From assembly GCF_001644225.1 (NCBI RefSeq), contig NZ_LSTV01000001.1, positions 496,001 through 560,000 on the forward strand: a DNA stretch of 64,000 nt. The letters are read 5' to 3'. Below, one piece after another: positions 54,757 to 63,326 of the stretch. The DNA comes from Microbacterium oleivorans (GTDB lineage Bacteria; Actinomycetota; Actinomycetes; Actinomycetales; Microbacteriaceae). The position numbers and the translations under genes are program-made. Within the stretch, counting starts at the first letter, position 1. Each line of letters starts with the position of its first letter. Below the pieces are notes generated by a model that saw nothing but the letters and a program-made list of their open reading frames with translations, was not told the DNA's origin and did no database searches.

Positions 54757-56100
54757 GTGACCCGTCCCGACGCCGCCGCCCTCGACCGGTTCCGCGAGCT
54801 GCTACGGATCCCGACGGTGTCGATGCCGCCGGGGGAACCGGATGCCGACGGCGCACCGTTCGTCCGTTTCCGGGACGCCGTCGAGCGGCTCTATCCCGCG
54901 CTCCACGGCGCGCTCGAGCGCGAGGTCGTCGGCGGCTACTCGCTGCTCTACCGCTGGCGCGGAGCGGATGCCGCGGCTCCCCTCGTCCTCATGGCGCACA
55001 TCGACGTCGTGCCGGTCGTCGTGGACGAGTGGGACCGCGACCCGTTCGGCGCCGAGACGGTCGGGACGGGCGACGACGCCGAGATCCACGCGCGCGGCGC
55101 GGTCGACGACAAGGGCGCGCTCGTCGCGATCCTCGAAGCCGTCGACGGCCTCGTCGCCGAGGGATTCACGCCGCAGCGGGACGTCTACCTCGCCTTCGGC
55201 CACAACGAGGAGGTCGCCGGCGACGGCGCCCAGGCCATCGTCGAGGTCCTGCGGCAGCGCGGCGTGCGGCCCTCGCTCGTGCTCGACGAGGGCGGCGCGG
55301 TCGTCGAGGGCGCGATCCCCGGGGTGCACGTGCCCACCGCCGTCATCGGCGTCGCCGAACGCGGCGTCATGACCGTGCACCTCACCGCGCGGGAGCTCGG
55401 CGGGCACGCCTCGACCCCGCCCCGCGACCCCGCCACCGCGCGGCTCGCGCGGGCCGTGCTGCGGCTGCACCGCCGGCCGTTCCCGACGCGTCTCGTGCCG
55501 CCCGTGCGCGCGATGTTCGAGACCGTCGCCCCGCACACGACCGGCCCGCTGCGGCCCGTCTTCGCGAGCATCGGCGTGACGGGGCGACTGCTCGCGAAGG
55601 TCTTCCCGCGCTTCGGTCCCGAGCTGAACGCCCTCGTGCGGACGACGGCGGTGGTGACCGAGCTCGCCGGCGCTGCGGGGGCGAACGTCCTCGCCACCTC
55701 CGCCCGGGCGAGCGTGAACGTGAGGCTGCTGCCGGGCGACACGGCCGCGTCGGCGGCCGCCCGCATCCGTCGTGTCATCGCCGACCGCCACGTCGAGGTC
55801 GACGTCGCGTCGGCCTCGGAGCCCTCGCCGGTGTCGCCGTGGACGGGTCCCGCATGGGACCGCCTCGTCGCCGCCACCGCGTCGGCGCTCGGGGAGGACG
55901 TCGTCCCGACGCCCTACATCCAGCTCGGCGCCAGCGACAGCCGGTGGTTCACCGCGATCAGCGATCACGTGTACCGGTTCACGCCGTTCCACCTGACGCG
56001 CGGCGAGCGGGAGGCCCTGCACTCGCACAACGAGCGCATCCGCGTGGGGTCGTGGCTGCGGGGGATCGAGTTCTACCGCGACCTGCTGCGGGCCGGCTGA
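54757..56100 (+). CDS. M20 family metallopeptidase (PM20D1/carboxypeptidase S-like)
   Basis: 447 residues. Two-domain M20 architecture with the metal motifs LMAHIDVVPV, ARGAVDDKGALVAILEAV and FGHNEEVAGDGA and a dimerisation domain with GGHASTPPRD in the middle. It has no signal peptide, so it should act in the cytoplasm as a dipeptidase or deacylase. Leaderless GTG at 54757. It converges with hrpA; the two stop codons lie inside one 16-bp palindrome. Confidence 0.92.
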   Translation: MTRPDAAALDRFRELLRIPTVSMPPGEPDADGAPFVRFRDAVERLYPALHGALEREVVGGYSLLYRWRGADAAAPLVLMAHIDVVPVVVDEWDRDPFGAETVGTGDDAEIHARGAVDDKGALVAILEAVDGLVAEGFTPQRDVYLAFGHNEEVAGDGAQAIVEVLRQRGVRPSLVLDEGGAVVEGAIPGVHVPTAVIGVAERGVMTVHLTARELGGHASTPPRDPATARLARAVLRLHRRPFPTRLVPPVRAMFETVAPHTTGPLRPVFASIGVTGRLLAKVFPRFGPELNALVRTTAVVTELAGAAGANVLATSARASVNVRLLPGDTAASAAARIRRVIADRHVEVDVASASEPSPVSPWTGPAWDRLVAATASALGEDVVPTPYIQLGASDSRWFTAISDHVYRFTPFHLTRGEREALHSHNERIRVGSWLRGIEFYRDLLRAG

Positions 56101-56102
56101 AC

Positions 56103-59100
56103 TCAGCCGCGCTCGGCGAGCGCCTTCGAGATCCGCTGCAGCGACACGGGCTCGGCGGTGCCGAGGCGCTGCGCGAACAGGCTCACGCGAAACTCCTCGA
56201 GGAGCCACCGCGCGTGGACCAGGTGCGCGGGAGCGCCAACGGGGAGCGGGAGGGCGCCCCCGGCATCCGCGAACAGGGCTGCGGCGCGCTCGTACTCGGT
56301 CATCCGCTGGCGGTCGCGGCCGGGGTTGTCGGAAAGGGCGTCGACGCGGTCCTTCGCCCCCTGCAGGTAACGCGGCAGGTGCGCGAGACGGGCGGTGCCG
56401 GTGCGGGAGAGGAAGCCCGGGTGCAGGAGCGCTGCGAGCTGACCCTTCACGTCGCCGAGGGCGGCGAGCAGCGTCATCGAGTTCTGGTTCTTGACGGCGC
56501 GTTCAACGTCGCGCTGCAGGGTGAGGATGCGGGCGGCGAGCGACACCGTCTGGAAGAGCTCGTCGACGACGCGGCTCGAGAACGCGTCGCGGGCGGCCGT
56601 GAACGCGGCCTCGGTGCGGATGACGGCGTCTCCCATGACGGCGTCGGCCACGGCGACCCGGGCGTCCTCGATCAGCGCCTTCGCCGAGGGGTACGGCGAC
56701 GCCGCGAGGGCCAGCTTCTCGGGTGCGGTCAGGTGGTCCATGACGTAGGCCGTGGGGGAGGGGACGGCGAGCAGCAGCAGGCGCCGCGCGCCCGCGCGGG
56801 TGAGGTCGGCCGCGCGCTCGGCGGTCGCCTCGATCCGCAGCGACACGGCGTCCTTCGCGTCGACGAGGGCGGGGTAGCCGCGGACGACACCGCCGGCGAC
56901 CTTCGTGTCGACGACGGCGGGCAGGTCGCCCACGTCCCACGTCGTGATGCCCGTGCGTTCGATCGGCGCGCTCGCGGCCGCGACGGCCGCGGCGGAGGAT
57001 GCCGAGGGCTGCGGCCCTCTCTGCGGGCTGAGCGACCGGGCGACCGACTCGCGGGCGCGACCGGCGAGGCGGTCCTGCAGCTCGCGCAGATCGCGGGACG
57101 AGCCCACCGTGCGCCCGCGCTGGTCGACGGCGCGGAACGAGACGGTCAGGTGGGCGGGCACGCGCTCGAGGTCGAAGTCGCGCTCGGTCACCGGCTGGTG
57201 CGCGACGCGCTGGATGCGTGCGGCGAGCGCCGCGCGCAGGGTGGATGCCGGGAGTCCGTCGGTGTCCTCCGGCCCCGAGCCGCGCAGCTCGTCGCCGAGG
57301 GTCGCCGCCCAGTCCGCGGCCGGGACGACGTGGCGCCGGATCGCCTTCGGGAGCGCCTTGATGAGGGCCGTGACGAGCTCGTCCCGCATCCCGGGCACCT
57401 GCCAGTCGAAACCGTCGGGGCGCAGCTGCGCGAGGAGGGCCAGCGGCACGACGATGCTGACGCCGTCGTCGGCGGCGCCCGGCTCGAACCGGTAGGCGAC
57501 CGACAGCACCTGGTCGCCCTGACGCCAGCGCGCCGGGAAGTCGCGCTCGTCGTTGCGGCCGGACTCGCCGAGGAGGTCGGCCTCGGTCATGTCGAGCAGC
57601 TTCGGGGTGCGCGGCTGCGTCTCGCGCCACCACGCCTCGAACGAGCGGACGTCGAACACGTCGTGCGGCACGCGCGCGTCGTAGAAGGCGTACACGGCCT
57701 CGTCGCCGACGAGGATGTCGCGGCGGCGCTCCCGCTCCTCGATGCGCTCGAGCTGGCGGCGGAGCTCGCCGTTGCGGCGCTCGAACGCGGTGAGCCGCTT
57801 GTCGAGGTGCTGGCTGTTCCACTCGCCCTCGACGAGTGCGTGGCGCAGGAACAGTTCGCGCGCCAGGTCCCGGTCGCGGCGGGCGAGCTGCACGCGCCGG
57901 CGCGGGATGATCTCGACCCCGAAGAGCGTCACCTTCTCGGCCGCGACGGCGGCACCGGCATCCTTCGACCAGTGCGGGTCGCTGAGACTGCGGTGCGCGA
58001 GATCGCCGGCGAGGTCCTCGGCCCACGCGGGGTCGATCGCCGCGACGGTCCGGCCGAACAGGCGCGAGGTCTCGACGAGCTCGGCGGCCATGACGGCGTC
58101 GGGCGAGGCTTTGCGCAGGCCCGAGCCGGGGAAGACCGCGAACGATGCGCCGCGGGCACCCCGGTACTGCGGCAGGGGCTTGCGGGCGTTCTTCTTGGCG
58201 GGATCGGTCGTGACCGAGCGCGTGTCGAGGATGCCGATGTGCGACAGGAGACCCGAGAGGATCGCGCGGTGCAGCGCATCGGGGTCGGCGGCGCCGGCGG
58301 GCTGCCTCGGTGCATCCTTCGGCGATCCGGACCGCGACAGGGTGCTGAGCTGCCGGTGCACATCGAACCATTCGCGGACGCGGACGTAGTTGAGGTGCTC
58401 GCTGCGGCACAGGCGCCGGAACGCGCTCGAACCCAGCTCGCGCTGCTGCTCGCGGAGATGGTTCCAGAGGTTCAGCAAGGTGAGGAAGTCGCTCGTCGGG
58501 TCGACGAACCGCGCGTGCAGCCGGTCGGCCTCCTCCCGGCGCTCCTCGGGGCGTTCGCGGACGTCCTGGATCGACAGACCCGCGACGATCGCGAGGACGT
58601 CGCGCGAGACGCCCAGCTTCTCGGCCTCCAGCAGCATCCGCGCGAAGCGGGGGTCGATCGGCAGACGGGCGATCCGCCGGCCGAGGCCCGTCAGTCGCAG
58701 CGCGCCCGTGCGCCCCGTCACGGCGCGGAGCTCGGTGAGCAGCTCGACCGCGGCCTTCACGCCGCGGCTGTCGGGCTTCGTGAGGAACGGGAACTCCGTG
58801 ACGTCGCCGAACCCGAGCGAGAGCATCTGCAGGATGACCGACGCGAGCGAGGTGCGGAGGATCTCGGGCTCGGTGAACTCCGGCCGCGCGGTGAAGTCGT
58901 CCTCGCCGTAGAGGCGGATCGCGATGCCCGCCGACGTGCGGCCGGCGCGCCCCGAGCGCTGCTGCGCCGAGGCCTGCGAGATCGCCTCGATCGGCAGGCG
59001 CTGGATCTTCGACCGCACGCTGTAGCGCGAGATGCGTGCCGTGCCGGCGTCGACGACGTAGCGGATGCCGGGGACCGTGAGGCTGGTCTCGGCGACGTTC

Positions 59101-59981
59101 GTGGCGAGGATGATCCGCCGCCGCACCCCGGCGACCGCGGACGGCTCGAACACGCGGTGCTGCTCGGCGGAGCTGAGCCGGCCGAACAGGGGCAGCACCT
59201 CGGTGGGACGCGCATCCTTCGCGTAGAGGCCGCGGACGGCATCCATCGCGTCGCGGATCTCGGCCTCGCCGGGGAGGAAGACGAGCACGTCGCCGTCGGG
59301 CTCGCGGTCGAGCTCGCGGAGCGCCGCGAGCAGCCCGTCGACGTCGTCCTCGGACGCGGCGTCGTGCGGGCGGTAACGGATCTCGACGGGGTAGGTGCGG
59401 CCCGAGACCTCGATGATCGGGGCGGGCACGCGCTCGCCGTCCGGCGCGGCCCCGGCGAAGTGCGCCGCGAAGCTCTCGGGGTCGATCGTCGCCGAGGTGA
59501 TGATCACCTTCAGGTCGGGACGCTCGGGCAGGATGCGGGCGAGGTACCCCAGCAGGAAGTCGACATTGAGCGAGCGCTCGTGCGCCTCGTCGACGATGAT
59601 CGTGTCGTAGCGGCGCAGCAGACGGTCGCGGTGGATCTCGTTGAGCAGGATGCCGTCGGTCATGAGCGTGACCTGCGTGGCGTCGGTCACCTCGTCCGTG
59701 AAGCGGACCTTGTAGCCGATCGCCCCACCGAGCGGCACCTGCACCTCGTGGGCGAGGCGTTCGGCGATCGAGCGGGCGGCGATGCGGCGGGGCTGCGTGT
59801 GGGCGATGCGCGTGCGCCCGAGCTCGAGGCACATCTTCGGCAGCTGCGTCGTCTTGCCCGACCCGGTGGCACCGGCGACGATGACGACCTGGTTCTCCGC
59901 GATGGCGCGCGTGATCTCCTCCCGCGCGGCGCTGACGGGCAGCTCCGGGGGATACGAGAGGACGGGGGCGGGTGCGGACAC
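56103..59981 (-). CDS. hrpA: ATP-dependent RNA helicase HrpA
   Basis: 1292 residues. A DEAH/RHA helicase: GATGSGKTTQ (38-46), VDEAHERSLN, the SAT motif ITSATID, and QRSGRAGRTSAGIAIRLY, followed by the HA2 and OB-fold domains and the long DUF3418-type C-terminal extension that defines HrpA over shorter HrpB. It remodels RNA and has been linked to rescue of stalled ribosomes. The GTG at 59981 is proposed; TAGCAT lies 8 nt upstream and GAAGG is close, so leader status is uncertain. Confidence 0.95.
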   Translation of the reverse strand: MSAPAPVLSYPPELPVSAAREEITRAIAENQVVIVAGATGSGKTTQLPKMCLELGRTRIAHTQPRRIAARSIAERLAHEVQVPLGGAIGYKVRFTDEVTDATQVTLMTDGILLNEIHRDRLLRRYDTIIVDEAHERSLNVDFLLGYLARILPERPDLKVIITSATIDPESFAAHFAGAAPDGERVPAPIIEVSGRTYPVEIRYRPHDAASEDDVDGLLAALRELDREPDGDVLVFLPGEAEIRDAMDAVRGLYAKDARPTEVLPLFGRLSSAEQHRVFEPSAVAGVRRRIILATNVAETSLTVPGIRYVVDAGTARISRYSVRSKIQRLPIEAISQASAQQRSGRAGRTSAGIAIRLYGEDDFTARPEFTEPEILRTSLASVILQMLSLGFGDVTEFPFLTKPDSRGVKAAVELLTELRAVTGRTGALRLTGLGRRIARLPIDPRFARMLLEAEKLGVSRDVLAIVAGLSIQDVRERPEERREEADRLHARFVDPTSDFLTLLNLWNHLREQQRELGSSAFRRLCRSEHLNYVRVREWFDVHRQLSTLSRSGSPKDAPRQPAGAADPDALHRAILSGLLSHIGILDTRSVTTDPAKKNARKPLPQYRGARGASFAVFPGSGLRKASPDAVMAAELVETSRLFGRTVAAIDPAWAEDLAGDLAHRSLSDPHWSKDAGAAVAAEKVTLFGVEIIPRRRVQLARRDRDLARELFLRHALVEGEWNSQHLDKRLTAFERRNGELRRQLERIEERERRRDILVGDEAVYAFYDARVPHDVFDVRSFEAWWRETQPRTPKLLDMTEADLLGESGRNDERDFPARWRQGDQVLSVAYRFEPGAADDGVSIVVPLALLAQLRPDGFDWQVPGMRDELVTALIKALPKAIRRHVVPAADWAATLGDELRGSGPEDTDGLPASTLRAALAARIQRVAHQPVTERDFDLERVPAHLTVSFRAVDQRGRTVGSSRDLRELQDRLAGRARESVARSLSPQRGPQPSASSAAAVAAASAPIERTGITTWDVGDLPAVVDTKVAGGVVRGYPALVDAKDAVSLRIEATAERAADLTRAGARRLLLLAVPSPTAYVMDHLTAPEKLALAASPYPSAKALIEDARVAVADAVMGDAVIRTEAAFTAARDAFSSRVVDELFQTVSLAARILTLQRDVERAVKNQNSMTLLAALGDVKGQLAALLHPGFLSRTGTARLAHLPRYLQGAKDRVDALSDNPGRDRQRMTEYERAAALFADAGGALPLPVGAPAHLVHARWLLEEFRVSLFAQRLGTAEPVSLQRISKALAERG

Positions 59982-60042
59982 AGCCTTCGATGCTATCGCG
60001 CGGGCGGATGCCGGCGGTCGCCCGCCGCCTGCCGGACCCGGC

Positions 60043-60789
60043 TCAGCGGTCGGCGGTCTGCGGGGCGTACAGCAGCGGCAGGTCGGCCGCCGTGACGAGG
60101 CGCGAGAGGACGGCGTGTTCGACGAGGCGCGCGCGCCGGTTCGTCGCGAGCTTGCCGGCGCCGCCGCGCAGGCCCTGCACCCCCTCGCGGTCGAACTTGT
60201 CGCACACGTTGTCGAGCTTGCGGTTGAACGTCGTGAGCGGCCAGCCCAAGCGCTCGGCGGCCTTCGCCGAGGTGGGGATCTGACTCGAGCCCATCATCCC
60301 GCCGCGCAGGATCGGCTCGCACAGCGCGATGAGCAGCAGTCGCTGGCTGGCCGTCAGCGGGACCGCGCCGATCGTCGTGCCGCCGTCGGTGCTGTCGCCC
60401 TCGAGCGGGGACGTGCGCCCCGTGAAGCGGGCGGCGCCGTTGCGGATCGTGAACTCGTACGTGTACGCGCCCGCCGTGAACATGACGACGAGCTCGGGGA
60501 ACACGAGCGGCACCCGCGTTCCCGGACCGAGCATCGCCTGGTAGGCGCCGTCGGCCGTGGCGAGCGCGACCGAGATCGACCTTCCCGTGTTGGTGAGCCA
60601 CCACATGCCCTGCGACGACTCGATCTCCAGCAGCCGGCGGTGCAGGTACGGGTTCGTGTCGATGACGAGGTCCGCGTCGCGACCGATGGAGAAGGTCTCA
60701 CCCGGCGTCGGGTGGAACCACTCCCCGCAGAACTCGATCCCGAGCTCGGCGGCCTCCGTCTCGGCCGTCATCTCGACGTCCTCCGTCAT
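60043..60789 (-). CDS. FHA domain protein with C-terminal winged-helix-like domain
   Basis: 248 residues. The N-terminal FHA-like domain shows GETFSIGRDADLVIDTNPYLHRRLLEIE followed by WWLTNTGRSISV, the phosphothreonine-binding pattern GR, then HR, then N. The C-terminal half (PLTASQRLLLIALCEPIL, then PTSAKAAERLGWPLTTFNRKLDNVCDKF) looks like a winged helix. It may link Ser/Thr phosphorylation to DNA or protein binding. ATG 60789 is favoured over GTG 60792 by its spacing from GGGGG. It overlaps the stop of the preceding gene and is last in a signalling operon. Confidence 0.8.
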   Translation of the reverse strand: MTEDVEMTAETEAAELGIEFCGEWFHPTPGETFSIGRDADLVIDTNPYLHRRLLEIESSQGMWWLTNTGRSISVALATADGAYQAMLGPGTRVPLVFPELVVMFTAGAYTYEFTIRNGAARFTGRTSPLEGDSTDGGTTIGAVPLTASQRLLLIALCEPILRGGMMGSSQIPTSAKAAERLGWPLTTFNRKLDNVCDKFDREGVQGLRGGAGKLATNRRARLVEHAVLSRLVTAADLPLLYAPQTADR

Positions 60790-61271
60790 CACATTCCCCC
60801 TTGAACGAGCACGATGATGCCCCAGACGGCGCCGGCGACTACCGCCGTGCCGACGAGGCCGACGAGCAGCAGCAGCCCTGTGCGCGACCGGCGCGCCGGT
60901 GCGGGCGCCGGGGACACCGGGGGCGCGACCGGGGTCCGCACGACGGGCGCGGCGGGCTCTCCGCGCCGAGGCGCGTAGACCGGCTGCGACACGAGCGTGC
61001 CCGGCGCCGAGGCGGTCCGCGGCGTGTCGGCGCGGCCGTGGGCGATGGACGTCCCCGCCGTCGTCGTGGGCCCGACGCGTCGGGCCGTCGTCCGGGTGCC
61101 CTCGTCGGTGCGCCGCTCGGCGAGGAGCGTCTCGTCGGCGTCCTCCGGTGCCGCGACCGGACCCGTCTCGGCCCGACGTGCGACGAGCCGGGTGTCGTCG
61201 TCGCGCTCGGCCCGCAGCTCGCGGCGCGTGCGGGGCGCGAGGCGCGTCTCGTCCTCGAACGGGTCAGTCAT
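60789..61271 (-). CDS. Tail-anchored membrane protein with repeated acidic-Thr motifs
   Basis: 160 residues. The cytoplasmic N-terminal part contains repeated motifs with Asp/Glu before Thr: DETRLA (T9), DDTRLV (T27), DETLLA (T48) and DEGTRT (T59). A Pro/Ala-rich stretch follows, then one C-terminal membrane helix (GLLLLVGLVGTAVVAGAVWGIIVLV). Lying between a PP2C phosphatase and FHA proteins, these threonines are plausible phosphorylation and FHA-docking sites; that is inference. The ATG at 61271 overlaps the PP2C gene by 8 bp. Confidence 0.78.
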   Translation of the reverse strand: MTDPFEDETRLAPRTRRELRAERDDDTRLVARRAETGPVAAPEDADETLLAERRTDEGTRTTARRVGPTTTAGTSIAHGRADTPRTASAPGTLVSQPVYAPRRGEPAAPVVRTPVAPPVSPAPAPARRSRTGLLLLVGLVGTAVVAGAVWGIIVLVQGGM

Positions 61272-62109
61272 GGCGTCTCCGCCGCGACGGCACCGTCTCG
61301 ACCTCGATCGTGCCGGTCGCGGGTTCGCTCGTGACGAGGCCGCCGGTCGTGTCCTCGAGGCGGGGGTGGATGCCGCCCCCCACCACGTCGACGACGATCG
61401 CCGTCACGTTGTCGCGGCCGCCGTGGGCGAGAGCCTGGGCGATGAGCGCCCCGGTCGTCTGCGCCGGGGACGCGCCGCTCAGCAGGCCCGCCCGGATCGC
61501 CTCGTCGGTGATCTCGCCCGAGAGGCCGTCCGAGCAGATGAGGATGCGCTCCCCGGTGACCACCGGCAGCAGCCAGAAGTCGGCGGGGCTGCGCTCGCCG
61601 CCGACAGCGCGCGTGATCACGTTGCGCCCCTCGAACGTCGACATCTCGTCGCGGGTCAGGCGCCCGGCATCCACCATCTCCTGCGCGATGGAGTGGTCGA
61701 CGGTCACCTGCTCCAGGCGCTCGGAGAGCAGGCGGTACACGCGGGAGTCGCCGATGTTGACGACGAGCCACCGGGGCTCCCCGCCCTGCTGCACGGCCAC
61801 GACTCCGGTGAGCGTGGACCCGGCGCCGCGGGTGGTGCCGCGGGCGATCGCGCCGACGGCGCGGTGGGCGGCGTGGACGGCCTCGGCGACCTCCTCGGGC
61901 GCGACGTCGCCGCGGCCGACGAACCCCCGGAAGGCGTCGACGACGGCGGCCGCGGCGCGGTCACCCGCCTCGTGACCGCCCATGCCGTCGGCGACGATGA
62001 ACACGGGGAAGCTCGCGAGGTGCGCGTCCTCGTTCACCCGACGCCGCAGTCCGGTGTCGGTGAGCGATCCGCTGATGACCTCGACGTGCAGCGGACGGGG
62101 GGAGGTCAT
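61264..62109 (-). CDS. PP2C-type Ser/Thr protein phosphatase
   Basis: 281 residues. PPM/PP2C motifs: RRVNEDAHL, FIVADGMGGHEAGDRAA, VVNIGDSRVYRL, LICSDGLSGEITDEAI and GGRDNVTAIVVDV, including the aspartates that bind the two metal ions. It has no membrane span, so it is a soluble phosphatase reversing Ser/Thr kinase action. The kinase itself is not in the window. The ATG at 62109 overlaps the stop of the membrane FHA gene (ATGA). Confidence 0.95.
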   Translation of the reverse strand: MTSPRPLHVEVISGSLTDTGLRRRVNEDAHLASFPVFIVADGMGGHEAGDRAAAAVVDAFRGFVGRGDVAPEEVAEAVHAAHRAVGAIARGTTRGAGSTLTGVVAVQQGGEPRWLVVNIGDSRVYRLLSERLEQVTVDHSIAQEMVDAGRLTRDEMSTFEGRNVITRAVGGERSPADFWLLPVVTGERILICSDGLSGEITDEAIRAGLLSGASPAQTTGALIAQALAHGGRDNVTAIVVDVVGGGIHPRLEDTTGGLVTSEPATGTIEVETVPSRRRRHD

Positions 62110-63278
62110 CGGGCTCCTGCGTCGAGGAACAGCTCCGCGTCGCCGAGGAGGAACCGCCCCGAGACGGGGACCGGCATGCCCACCGCGATCTCGGCGTCGC
62201 CGTCGCCGACGATCACGCCGTTGGTCGAGGACAGGTCGGTGATGCTCCAGCCGTCCTCGCCGCGGCGCAGCAGCGCGTGCGTCTTCGAGACCGTGCGGGT
62301 GGCGTCGTCGACGGGGACGGGCTGGGCACCGGGCGCCTGCGCCGGGGGCGTCGGATTGCGACCGAGGACGACGAGATCGGCGGTGAGCGGGACCGTCTGC
62401 CCGTTCGGGAGCCGCAGCGCGGCGCTCGGGCGTCGGTGCGCCGCGAGCACGGTGTGCTCCTCGACCTCGGTCGCCGCGGGGGCGGGGGCGGGCGGCAGCG
62501 GCGCCACCGGGGCCGCCGGCGTGGCGGCGGGAGCCGCGGAGGGGGCCGGCGCGAGCGGCGGCGGCGACCACGGCGTGACCGGTGCGGCGGCGGGGAAGGG
62601 GGTCGTCGAGGGCGGCGCGAAGGCGGTCGTGTCCGACAGGACGGATGCCGCGGCCGTCGTCGGCTGCGCGTCGCCCGCGAACGGCGTCGGCGGCAGTCCG
62701 GTGCGTGGCAGGCCGTGCCACTGCGCCGAGCCCCACCCGATGACCGAGGCCCAGACGGGGAACAGGAGGACGCCCAGCACGACGAACCCGCCGCCCCGCT
62801 CGAACCCGCGGTTCAGGGGGCCCATCATGCGGACGAGGAGGATGATCGCTCCCGCCGCGAAGAGGAGCACGAGGACGAGGGGCACCACCGTCGCGCCGAG
62901 GAGCGCACCGGCGGCGTCGCCGCCCGAGCCGCCGAACGCGGCGTTCTGCGCCGACGCGACGAACACCGCGTTGAGGACCGAGGCGAGGATCGTGGTGAGC
63001 AGGCCCCCGCCGACGAGGACCGCCGCCCACCATCCCTTCATCCCGGCCACCTCGAACAGGGTCCAGAGGTTCAGCACCGGGATCCAGGCGCGCGCGGCGG
63101 GTCGGTCGACCTTCCGGAAGACGGCGCTCAGCGCGAGGGCGGTCCACACGTAGACACCGGCGGCGAGGACGAGCTGGACGAACGCCACCAGCAGCGACGC
63201 GACGGCGAGACCGGCGGCGGCCCCGGCCGCTTCGGCAGCCGTCGTCGCGAGAGGGATCTCCGTGGTCATGCTCTGCAT
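62106..63278 (-). CDS. Membrane protein with C-terminal FHA domain
   Basis: 390 residues. The N-terminal half has four to five membrane helices (VASLLVAFVQLVLAAGVYVWTALALSAVF, VLVGGGLLTTILASVLNAVFV, LVLVLLFAAGAIILLV, GVLLFPVWASVIGW). A Pro/Ala-rich linker leads to an FHA domain with VVLGRNPTPP, TVSKTHALLRR and ITDLSSTNGVIVGD. It would recruit a phosphothreonine protein to the membrane. ATG 63278 (GGACGG upstream) is preferred; ATG 63269 is possible. It is coupled to the PP2C gene. Confidence 0.85.
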   Translation of the reverse strand: MQSMTTEIPLATTAAEAAGAAAGLAVASLLVAFVQLVLAAGVYVWTALALSAVFRKVDRPAARAWIPVLNLWTLFEVAGMKGWWAAVLVGGGLLTTILASVLNAVFVASAQNAAFGGSGGDAAGALLGATVVPLVLVLLFAAGAIILLVRMMGPLNRGFERGGGFVVLGVLLFPVWASVIGWGSAQWHGLPRTGLPPTPFAGDAQPTTAAASVLSDTTAFAPPSTTPFPAAAPVTPWSPPPLAPAPSAAPAATPAAPVAPLPPAPAPAATEVEEHTVLAAHRRPSAALRLPNGQTVPLTADLVVLGRNPTPPAQAPGAQPVPVDDATRTVSKTHALLRRGEDGWSITDLSSTNGVIVGDGDAEIAVGMPVPVSGRFLLGDAELFLDAGAR

Positions 63279-63326
63279 CCGTCCTGGCCCTCCGTCATCG
63301 ATTCCGTCGATCCCGCACCGCACACC

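Noticed and set aside
55029..60095. Very long open frame on the plus strand (about 1690 codons)
   Set aside because: It is antisense to hrpA and out of frame with the M20 gene, has an Arg/Gly/Ala composition without motifs, and reflects GC-rich third-position bias.
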